Source: Streptomyces sp. S3(2020)
Lineage (GTDB): Bacteria > Actinomycetota > Actinomycetes > Streptomycetales > Streptomycetaceae
DNA length: 54,160 nucleotides
Assembly (NCBI RefSeq): GCF_013044505.1
Contig: NZ_JABERD010000048.1
Location: 1 to 54,160 of the forward strand
Reading direction: 5' to 3'
The notes under the pieces were generated by a model that ran no database searches, had not been told where the DNA came from, and saw nothing but the letters and a program-made list of their open reading frames with translations. Of the stretch, positions 1 to 7,001 are shown one piece after another. The position numbers were made by a program, and so were the translations under genes. The first letter of the stretch is position 1; each line of letters starts with the position of its first letter.

Positions 1-61
1 GGATGTGCTCGCGAAACACCCGTCGCTCCGCGGTCAGCCCACCCCCTTGCGGATACCTCAT
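1..61 (-). CDS. IS630 transposase orfA, N-terminal fragment cut by the window edge
   Basis: Translation from the ATG at 59-61 gives MRYPQGGGLTAERRVFREH. This closely matches the start of the orfA protein of the second IS630 copy (MRYAQGGGLTAERRRLRER at 16187). Only about 20 residues, the beginning of the helix-turn-helix region, are visible, and the gene continues leftward out of the window. The assignment rests on similarity to the second copy within this window. Confidence 0.65.
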   Translation of the reverse strand, partial: MRYPQGGGLTAERRVFREHI

Positions 62-127
62 ATGACCGGCCTACTGCGAGAACCAACGCTTGTCAGCCCC
101 TGCGACATCACGCCAACAAGGTCAGTA
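1..127 (-). mobile_element. IS630-family element, partial (upstream end only)
   Basis: The segment resembles the transposase-start end of the complete IS630 copy at 15095-16253. It has the same N-terminal coding sequence reading leftward and the same terminal pattern (GTTGGC...GGTCAGTA here, GTTGTC...GATCAGTA there). The element ends at the TA at 126-127, the expected IS630 target dinucleotide. The two copies differ in sequence, so they are related but separate insertions. The rest of the element lies outside the window. Confidence 0.7.
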
Positions 128-153
128 ACCGGAAGCGGCCTTCCCGTCCTCGT

Positions 154-306
154 TCACCAGTCCTGGCCTGAGGTCAGCTTCTCCGCGTCCGCGTCCACGA
201 ACCGGTATGCCGACGCGACGAAGCAGAACTCGTCACAGATCCACTCCCGTGCCACCGTCACGAACCGCGAGGATTCCCGATGACTGACGATCTTCACCGA
301 AGTCAT
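154..306 (-). CDS. small hypothetical protein (50 aa)
   Basis: A 50-residue frame starts at ATG 306 with a GGGTGG stretch just upstream and ends at TGA 154. The composition looks like a folded domain (motif AREWICDEFCFVASAYRF, with several aromatic and acidic residues) rather than antisense noise. I do not recognise the family. It lies right beside the IS630 end, so it may be the surviving start of a larger gene or a short accessory protein. Being short, it could be spurious. Confidence 0.35.
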   Translation of the reverse strand: MTSVKIVSHRESSRFVTVAREWICDEFCFVASAYRFVDADAEKLTSGQDW

Positions 307-422
307 CCACCCACGACCGGCACGAGTGTCGAGAACCCTGCATACACCAAACCCGTGACCTGCAACTTCACGATGCACACTGCCCATTGGGTAGTCCGCC
401 GAAATGCAGTTGGCAAAGTTCG

Positions 423-2717
423 TCAGAAGCCCTTGTGCCGCAGCCACCACCGGAGTGGCTTGTGAACATGGGCGAGGATGTGAGCGGGGCGCCGCAGGAC
501 AGGCGGGTACTCCAGGTGGGCGAGTCCGTCGGCTGCGGAGTCCACGATGTTGCGCACCAAGTTGCGCCCACGGTTGTCGGGGAGACTCTTCAGGTCGCCG
601 AGGAGTCCGGGCGATGAGGCGTCCAGCATGGATGCCATCTGCGCCGAGAGGGTCTCGCGATTGACCTTCTCGCTCGTGAGCACCGCCAGCTGTGTCTCTC
701 GAATCCAGTCCTCGTTCTGCCCAAGCACATGACCGAGGTGGGCAACGGCATCCAGACGACCGATCAACCAGTCCCAGTCCCGCCAGCTCGCATCGCCGAA
801 GGCACCGAAGTGGGCAAGTTGGGTCCCGTAGAGCTTGTGTTCGGCGCTTTCCCGGGCTTGGGCTCTCAATGGGGTGTTGAGTACGGGCATATCCACATCC
901 GGGCCGAGCCGCAGGAATTCGAACGGCGCAACAGCGCGCGATGGGGAACGGGCTTGGAAGGCACGAGAGATCACTTCGACGTTCAGGGCACATTGCACGA
1001 CCTCGTCGTGGCCGAGTCCGGGCATGGCCGCCTCACAGTAGGACGTCGAGGCTTCGCCGACGAGCCAGGCCAGGGTGTTGCGCGTACGGAGTTCGTCAAT
1101 GACTTCGTTGACGATGGCCGCGATGTCCCTGGCCTGGGCCTCGCCCGACTCATCCAGCCTCTCCCGCAGGGTGTCAGTAAAAGCCTGTTTCACGGCGTCG
1201 ATCCGTGGGAGCCATTTGGTGCTCAGCTCGAAGAGACCTTTGGCTACATTGGCCTCTCCAGGAGCGTCTTCCAGGCGCTGCCGCAGGTCGCGTACGAGCA
1301 GGCGAACCGTCCGCTCCGCTCCGGCCACCCCCCACTGCCAATCGTCCTCTGCCAAGCCGATAGCCCCTACTTCTGGCACCCATCGTGGGACTGTGCCGCC
1401 TAGGTCTTCGGAAGTTTGTGCTGTTTGCGTTGGTGCCAGGGATGCGGTCGCAACCAGTCGACGAGCGTCAAAGATGCCACCGATGATCCGCCCGCCGCGG
1501 TAGGTGGGCAACAGCAGTTGGGCCGTGGCCGTTGCCTGTTCGCGTTGGTCAGGATCGTTGAGCAGGGTGGCAAAGAACTCCTGGCTGTCCACGCCGAGCC
1601 CGTCCGCTTGGCCAAGGAGCGATTGAATGGCCTCCACGTCGGTCCGCAGGTCTGCTTCCCGTGGAAGCTGGATCGCCGAGCCCAGGACATGAGTCCATCG
1701 TGGTTCGGAATACTGGTCCGCGGCTGGGGTCAGAACACCGGCGGAAGGGACCACGTACGCCAGAAGGCGCCGCACGCGACCGGAAAGCTCGCGCTTGGCA
1801 ATGGCCTCCAGTACCGGCCCGAAGGGCGCGTTGTCCAGTACACCGCCGTCCATGAGCCACGACGGGCGGCCGACTCCTCCCGTCCGCAAGGTGGCGGGCA
1901 ACTCCGACTCGCAGACCGGCGCGAAGGCCAGGGGGTAAGCAGCGGAGGATCGTGCGACCGAAGCGAGCGCGTTCGGGAATCCGGTGGCCTGAGCGAAGTC
2001 GTCACGGGGAGTGGCTGTGAATACCTCCTCCCAGGGGCGCTGCCCCTCCGCATCAGCTCGGTAGGTGTACTGACCGGCGCGCTTCTCAAAGCAATAGACC
2101 CGACGATGGTCTGGGCAGGCCATGGAGTTGCCGAAGGCATCCAGATACAGCTGCGAGTCCGGCCCGGTCGAGGTCGCCGTTACAAACAGGGTGACCGGCG
2201 GCGAGAGGCGCGGTTCGTCTGGCTCCTGAATGCTCTTTAGCACTCGGTCGACGGCATGGGCGAAGAAGGTTCCGTCCAGGATCGAGGGACGCGGCCCGGC
2301 GCCCGGCCGCGGCAGGAGCTTGTCGAACTCCAAGGCCGCGTCTTCTCGCCAGATATTTTTGAGCTTGGGTGAGGCTGCCTCTGGACCCGATGCGCCTGCG
2401 TCGGATGCCGGGTCCAGTGCGGTACCTCGCGCAATCGCAGTGGCCAACAAAGTGCCGTTCAGGCCTCCGGCGCTCGTACCTGCCACCACGTCGACGATGA
2501 CCCGACGCCGCAGGCCCCCCAGCGGGGAGTCGCACGCACCGCGCCACCGTTTGAAGACCGGCTGGTCGTTCTCACGCACCATCCCAGGAACCACTTGTAG
2601 ATCGGAGGCGCGCCGCAGTAGATCGATCTCGTGCGTGACCCCGCCCATCCAGACCGCGAGGCTGACACCCCCGTTCATCACCAGCGCAACGCGGATCTCT
2701 TCCTCGTGTTCCGACAT
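423..2717 (-). CDS. patatin-like phospholipase/lipid acyl hydrolase
   Basis: The predicted protein has 764 residues. Near the N-terminus a glycine-rich oxyanion segment (MNGGVSLAVWMGG, residues 14-26) is followed by the nucleophile elbow GTSAGG with Ser82, and by the catalytic Asp in DGG (Asp290, motif WLMDGGVLDNAPF). This is the Ser-Asp dyad of patatin-like phospholipases. The C-terminal half is long and resembles the DUF3376 extension common in actinobacterial patatins. The ATG at 2717 is preferred over an in-frame GTG at 2726 because the family usually starts just before this segment. It probably hydrolyses acyl chains of membrane lipids. There is no signal peptide and no obvious operon partner. 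Stand-alone patatins in defence islands can act as membrane-damaging effectors, but nothing here shows that. Confidence 0.88.
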   Translation of the reverse strand: MSEHEEEIRVALVMNGGVSLAVWMGGVTHEIDLLRRASDLQVVPGMVRENDQPVFKRWRGACDSPLGGLRRRVIVDVVAGTSAGGLNGTLLATAIARGTALDPASDAGASGPEAASPKLKNIWREDAALEFDKLLPRPGAGPRPSILDGTFFAHAVDRVLKSIQEPDEPRLSPPVTLFVTATSTGPDSQLYLDAFGNSMACPDHRRVYCFEKRAGQYTYRADAEGQRPWEEVFTATPRDDFAQATGFPNALASVARSSAAYPLAFAPVCESELPATLRTGGVGRPSWLMDGGVLDNAPFGPVLEAIAKRELSGRVRRLLAYVVPSAGVLTPAADQYSEPRWTHVLGSAIQLPREADLRTDVEAIQSLLGQADGLGVDSQEFFATLLNDPDQREQATATAQLLLPTYRGGRIIGGIFDARRLVATASLAPTQTAQTSEDLGGTVPRWVPEVGAIGLAEDDWQWGVAGAERTVRLLVRDLRQRLEDAPGEANVAKGLFELSTKWLPRIDAVKQAFTDTLRERLDESGEAQARDIAAIVNEVIDELRTRNTLAWLVGEASTSYCEAAMPGLGHDEVVQCALNVEVISRAFQARSPSRAVAPFEFLRLGPDVDMPVLNTPLRAQARESAEHKLYGTQLAHFGAFGDASWRDWDWLIGRLDAVAHLGHVLGQNEDWIRETQLAVLTSEKVNRETLSAQMASMLDASSPGLLGDLKSLPDNRGRNLVRNIVDSAADGLAHLEYPPVLRRPAHILAHVHKPLRWWLRHKGF

Positions 2718-2831
2718 GTTCACCACTCTGGCTCAGCGGCGCTTGTGCCGCGCGTTGGCCAGCACCAATAGGGTTGGGCTGGCGCTCGGCCCTGGGGCTA
2801 TTCTCGGTACTTCAGCATCCCCTGTGGAGGG

Positions 2832-3206
2832 TCACCGTTTGGGTTCAGGCCGTGATTGAGTGAACGCTGACGCCCGCCGCGGGTGCTCGGCCGGCACCGC
2901 CGAACAGTCCCGTACAAGCGGCATGTCAGACGGCCCAAACATCGGGGGTTCTGCCCGCAGCATGCCGATGTCGGCCAGGCAGTCTCCGCCGAGTGCGACG
3001 GCCAGTGCCACATCCAGCGGGATCTTGCCCGGGTCGTGCACCGCCCGCGTCCTGCGCCAGGGCGCGAGCGCCGCCGATATCGCGGTGTCCAGGCCGGACT
3101 TGCGGATTGTCTCGACCAGCAGCACCGACCCGGTCTGTGAGACCGCCCCACGGCCGCCGCCCTCGACACGGACACGCGGGTACGACCCGCTACGCCTCTT
3201 CATCTG
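2832..3206 (-). pseudogene. IS1380-family transposase, N-terminal fragment
   Basis: From ATG 3206 the frame reads MKRRSGSYPRVRVEGGGRG, then a typical IS1380 N-terminal region (GSVLLVETIRKSGLDTAISAAL, DVALAVALGGDCLADIGML). Similarity stops after MFGP near residue 95, where a full transposase of about 460 residues should continue with its DDE domain. The rest of the frame looks unrelated. This is a 3'-truncated remnant. Its C-terminal counterpart appears on the opposite strand at 9351-9826, across the conflict operon. Confidence 0.75.
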
Positions 3207-3280
3207 GAGAGTGCTTCTTTCCTTGCACCTGACAGGCCCCTCGATAAGTCCCATCGTTGCAGGTCAGCAGCACTCTCCAC

Positions 3281-3520
3281 TTATTTGATCAACACCCGGA
3301 CGGTCCCACTCGCGGCATCCGATCGAGGCATGACTGTTGCCCCGCGCAGCTCCCCGGTCGGCGTCCGTAGCAGCCGTTGCACACACCCCATGATTCCCGC
3401 GTCGTCCTCCTCCGCAGCGACCAGCAGCCAGGGCCCTTCGGCCTTGGCGAAGCCGGTGTGGGACAGGGCATGTTGCACAGCGGCATGAGAGTGTCGGGCA
3501 TCGGAGGCTTCCAGCGGACG
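3281..3520 (-). pseudogene. possible C-terminal fragment of an unknown protein
   Basis: The reverse strand carries an open stretch ending at TAA 3281. Its last ~75 residues (around GFAKAEGPWLLVAAEEDDAGIMG) have protein-like composition and high-GC third positions. No convincing start with a ribosome binding site is visible, and upstream the frame runs into a perfect palindrome and low-quality sequence. I do not recognise the family. It may be a truncated relic left by the rearrangements around the IS1380 fragment, or chance. Confidence 0.25.
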
Positions 3521-3528
3521 CGGAGGGT

Positions 3529-3554
3529 GGGCGTCCCTGCCGGCAGGGACGCCC
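3529..3554. repeat. perfect 26-bp palindrome
   Basis: GGGCGTCCCTGCC is followed immediately by its reverse complement, giving a perfect inverted repeat without a loop. It lies about 155 bases upstream of the first gene of the conflict operon. No T-run follows, so a classical intrinsic terminator is not evident. It could be a binding site for a dimeric regulator, a cruciform or terminator-like stem, or a recombination scar. Confidence 0.6.
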
Positions 3555-3708
3555 TGGCGCGGGCGCAGGGGTCCTTGGACGACGGGGCGCCGGGTCAATG
3601 GTCCCGGATTTACGAGCATTCCCAGAGAAGGACGGCCCCTTGACTTACCCCCGAGCGGGCGCGTTGATGGACTCTAACTGCCCTCCGACATCAGTGAGTT
3701 GATGCGCA

Positions 3709-4767
3709 ATGGTGGTGCGGAATCTCTTCAAGTTCGTCTCGGTGCGGCCACCGGCCCCGGCGGCGGCCGACGACACCTGCAGCCTGGTCAACAGGACGGC
3801 GGGCGATGAGTTCGTGAAAGAAGTCGAGGCCTGGCGCAAGGCGCACCAGGGGACGTCGCTCCGCCAGGCCCGCCGGACTGTCTCCGCCGACCTCATCAGG
3901 TCCTCGCAGTACTTTGCCCGTAGCGACGTCTGGAAGGATCTCCGCCCGCTGAGCAAGAACATGCGGGACTACCTCGGCCGACTGTGCCGAACAGAGGGCC
4001 AGAATTGGGTGGAGAGTAGAGAGAGCTCAGCCGCCGTGCTGCGCGAACAGGTCCGTGCCCTGATCGACGACCCGGATCGGTTCGCCGAAGCCAAGCGCAT
4101 CGTATGGCGCAGCTACTACGCGAACGCCCTGGCCCCTGAGATCCGCCCTGGCGACCGCCCCGAACTGCTCGACTGGATACGCATCCTGGCCGCCGTGGAA
4201 CGGCTCCGCCCGCCCCAGGACGAGGCCGACTGGCGATACGATGCCGAGGGCTGCGCCTGCGTCGCACGGCTGGACACGGCCCGCGTGAACCTGCCGCACG
4301 AGCTGTTCGTCGAGCCGCCGGGCGCAACTCCCGTTCCGGAAAAGCCCGACGACTCCCTCGAGGAGGACATCGCCCGGCTCGTCGAGTCCATCGGGCGGCT
4401 GCGCGCGGCCCGGCGCAACCTCGACCAGTTCTACCGGCGCAGGATCGGCCGCCTGCGGCTCGACCCGCTGCCGGATGACGACGACGTGGTCCTGCGCCCG
4501 CCTTGGTTGCTCACCGGCGACGACGCCGACCCGCTGCGCGACGTGGCCACCGAGCTGCGCCGCCTCGGCCTCCCCTTCGAAGGGGCGATCGTGCCCGAGG
4601 TGGCCCAGGTCCTGGACGAGGAGATCGCCGCCGACACGGCCGCGCTCACCGTCCTGCAGACTCGCGTCGAGGTCCGGGGCATCGGCGCGCAGGCCCTGGC
4701 CCGGCGCACCGTACGCGGTCTGCACCCGCCCACGGTGGGGGAAACGGCGGGAGAAAGCGCCTCATGA
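3709..4767 (+). CDS. conserved hypothetical protein, first gene of conflict operon
   Basis: The predicted protein has 352 residues and begins MVVRNLFKFVSVRPP, which reads like a genuine N-terminus. It is mostly helical and charged: a middle region around residues 60-230 is rich in Arg/Glu/Leu, and the C-terminal ~100 residues alternate acidic and arginine-rich helices. There is no signal peptide, membrane segment or catalytic motif. Its stop overlaps the next start as ATGA (4764-4767), so the two genes are translationally coupled and probably work together. I do not recognise the family. In this position it may be a chaperone, loader or structural partner of the following protein; that is inference. 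Ribosome binding is weak (GTGAG about 13 bases upstream). Confidence 0.75.
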   Translation: MVVRNLFKFVSVRPPAPAAADDTCSLVNRTAGDEFVKEVEAWRKAHQGTSLRQARRTVSADLIRSSQYFARSDVWKDLRPLSKNMRDYLGRLCRTEGQNWVESRESSAAVLREQVRALIDDPDRFAEAKRIVWRSYYANALAPEIRPGDRPELLDWIRILAAVERLRPPQDEADWRYDAEGCACVARLDTARVNLPHELFVEPPGATPVPEKPDDSLEEDIARLVESIGRLRAARRNLDQFYRRRIGRLRLDPLPDDDDVVLRPPWLLTGDDADPLRDVATELRRLGLPFEGAIVPEVAQVLDEEIAADTAALTVLQTRVEVRGIGAQALARRTVRGLHPPTVGETAGESAS

Positions 4768-6650
4768 AACCTGCCATCACCCCGCTCGGCATCGGGGACC
4801 TCAAGGTCACCAAGCAGCGACTGGTGCGCTACGTTGCGAGCGAGGTGGCCCACATCGAGAACGTGCTAGCCCGCGAGCGCAGGGGCCGAGAGCACCGTCG
4901 GCTGCGACAGGTCGAGGAGACCCTCACCCTCGAACACGAGCGGGAGGAGGAGAACCGGCGCGACCTCCAGAGCACCGAACGCTTCGAGATCGAGGCCGAA
5001 TCGCAGCGGACCATCACCTCCGAGACCAGCCTGGAGGCGGGCCTCGAACTGTCGGCGGGATACGGCCCGGTGCAGCTCAACGCCTTCGCCAAGTTCGCGG
5101 ACAACACATCCAAGGAAGAGGCCGACACCAACTCCACCAAATACGCCAAGGAAGTCGTGGAGAAAACGGTGTCACGCGTCCTTGAGCGCGCCCGTGAGGA
5201 ACGCCGCACCCGCACCTTGGAGGAAGTCGAGGAGACCAACACTCATGGATTCCGCAACGATTCGGCGGAGCACGTCACGGGCGTGTACCGCTGGGTGGAC
5301 AAGGTGTACCGGCAGAAAGTGGTCAACTACGGCAAGCGCCTGATGTACCAGTTTTCGGTCCCCGAACCCGCCGCCTTCTACATCTTCGCGCAGCGGCACC
5401 ACCACGAGAACAAGGTGCTTCCGACGAAACCGCCAGTGCCGAGCATCTTCGGGTTCGGGGACGGTTCGCCGCTGATCCCGTCGCAGATCTCCCGCGTCAA
5501 CTACCGCAGCCTGGTCGCGCTCAGTGGAGCAACCGGGGTGGAACCACCACCACCTGCGAGCGTCATATTGACCACCGAACTGTCACGCGAGATACCGACA
5601 GCGGCGGGCGGCCTTCCACCGCCTTTCGCCTTCACTCACGAGGGCATCACCATTCCCAAAGGCTATTGGGCCGTGAACGGCTGGTACACGAGGAGCCTTC
5701 GTGCCGAGGTCTGGGCGACATTCAACCTCATCATCGGAGGAGACCTGAAGACCAGATCCGCACCTGCGCATTTCGCTCCGTTCGTGTGCAACAACTCGGA
5801 GGGAAAGCTGGGAGTCACCGGTGAAGGGGTGGGCGTCCACGCCTTCGCGGTTTCCGTCTTGCTCGAATGCCAGCTGACCCCCGAGGCCTTCCATACATGG
5901 CAACTGGCCACCTACCAGGCCATCATGAACGCCTACCGCGAACAACTCCTCGATTACGAGGAACGCGTCGCCGTCACCGAGATCCAGCAGGGTGTCGCGA
6001 TCGGCGGCAACAATCCGCTGCTCAACCGCGAAATGGAGAAGGAAGAACTCAAACGCGCCAGCCTCACCCTGTGGGCGGGCGGCGCGACCGACCTCGCGGA
6101 CGGGGTCCAGGACATGGCCACGCATTCCCGGCCCGACCTTCCGCCGGTACTGCTGCGCGACAACGCGGTGGCCAACGCGACCGCCCTCGACTTCTTCGAG
6201 CGCGCTTTCGACTGGCGGAACATGACCTACACCCTGCACCCCTACTTCTGGGGCCGGGAATCGACTTGGCTGGACCGGGCCTCCATGAAGAGCACTGATC
6301 CGCTGCTCGAACGCTTCCTCAAGGCCGGTGCGGCCACCGTCGTCGTGCCCGTGCAGCCCAGCTTCACTGAGGCCGTGCTCTGGTACCAGCTCACCGGCGA
6401 GATTTGGACCGGCGGCCCGGTCCCGGAACTCAGCTCCACCGACGACCCCGACGCCGCGCTCTACAACAGCTATCTGAGCGAGGTCGAGGACGAGACCGAC
6501 CTCGTCGACATCGACCGCGAGGTGGAGATCGACAAGGACGACCCGGACTCCTGGACGGTACGCCTGCCCACCACGCTGGTGTGGCTCCAGCCCGGACCGG
6601 AACTCCCAGACCTGGAACCCGAACCGGACGACAAACTGGTTGAGGAGTAG
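4764..6650 (+). CDS. large hypothetical protein with N-terminal coiled coil, conflict operon gene 2
   Basis: The predicted protein has 628 residues. Residues ~20-75 are a highly charged Glu/Arg helix that should form a coiled coil. Residues ~85-165 contain an amphipathic Ser/Thr/Ala stretch (around SAGYGPVQLNAFAKFADN) followed by another long charged helix (EKTVSRVLERAREERRTRTL). The rest (~170-600) is a beta-rich globular region with an acidic tail. No signal peptide or enzyme motif was found. The amphipathic stretch between two helical arms resembles membrane-inserting or assembly proteins, but this is only an impression. It starts within the stop of the preceding gene and ends eight bases before the Trypco1-like gene. 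It could be a structural scaffold for the nuclease encoded two genes downstream. Confidence 0.78.
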   Translation: MKPAITPLGIGDLKVTKQRLVRYVASEVAHIENVLARERRGREHRRLRQVEETLTLEHEREEENRRDLQSTERFEIEAESQRTITSETSLEAGLELSAGYGPVQLNAFAKFADNTSKEEADTNSTKYAKEVVEKTVSRVLERAREERRTRTLEEVEETNTHGFRNDSAEHVTGVYRWVDKVYRQKVVNYGKRLMYQFSVPEPAAFYIFAQRHHHENKVLPTKPPVPSIFGFGDGSPLIPSQISRVNYRSLVALSGATGVEPPPPASVILTTELSREIPTAAGGLPPPFAFTHEGITIPKGYWAVNGWYTRSLRAEVWATFNLIIGGDLKTRSAPAHFAPFVCNNSEGKLGVTGEGVGVHAFAVSVLLECQLTPEAFHTWQLATYQAIMNAYREQLLDYEERVAVTEIQQGVAIGGNNPLLNREMEKEELKRASLTLWAGGATDLADGVQDMATHSRPDLPPVLLRDNAVANATALDFFERAFDWRNMTYTLHPYFWGRESTWLDRASMKSTDPLLERFLKAGAATVVVPVQPSFTEAVLWYQLTGEIWTGGPVPELSSTDDPDAALYNSYLSEVEDETDLVDIDREVEIDKDDPDSWTVRLPTTLVWLQPGPELPDLEPEPDDKLVEE

Positions 6651-6658
6651 CGGCCGCC

Positions 6659-6982
6659 ATGGCGACGACGTACCGGAACTTCAGCGACGTACCGGGCCTC
6701 CAGGTCGAGGTCGATGACACCGGGGGAGCGGCGGCCGACCCGAGCCTGTCCGGGCTCCTCGACGGCGTGCGCACCCTCGTCGTGCAGGCGGCCGCGCGCC
6801 TTGGGGAGCTGCCGCCCGAACAGCGCCCGACCGAGCTGGCCCTGGCGTTCGGCCTCAGGGCGGTGAACGGCGGCTTTGCCGTCGGCCAGGACGCCGAGCG
6901 GGCCAACTTCCGTGTGTCCCTGTCCTGGTCGCAGCAGCCCGCCGCGCCGGAGCATGAGATACCGGGCTTCCCCGGTGCGTGA
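6659..6982 (+). CDS. trypsin-co-occurring domain (CU044_2847/Trypco1-like) protein
   Basis: This 107-residue protein has the layout of the CU044_2847 family: an N-terminal strand region (LQVEVDDTG), a helix (LLDGVRTLVVQAAARL), then the conserved end pattern (ELALAFGLRAVNGGFAVGQDAERANFRVSLSW). From the literature, this small domain is found beside trypsin-like proteases and NTPases in predicted conflict systems, where it is thought to mediate activation or protein contact. It sits between the scaffold-like gene and the nuclease gene with only short gaps. A trypsin-like protease gene, now truncated, lies at 10075-10863, which fits the known association. The role in this operon is inferred. Confidence 0.72.
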   Translation: MATTYRNFSDVPGLQVEVDDTGGAAADPSLSGLLDGVRTLVVQAAARLGELPPEQRPTELALAFGLRAVNGGFAVGQDAERANFRVSLSWSQQPAAPEHEIPGFPGA

Positions 6983-7001
6983 GCCCATGAGTGCCTGAGC
7001 C

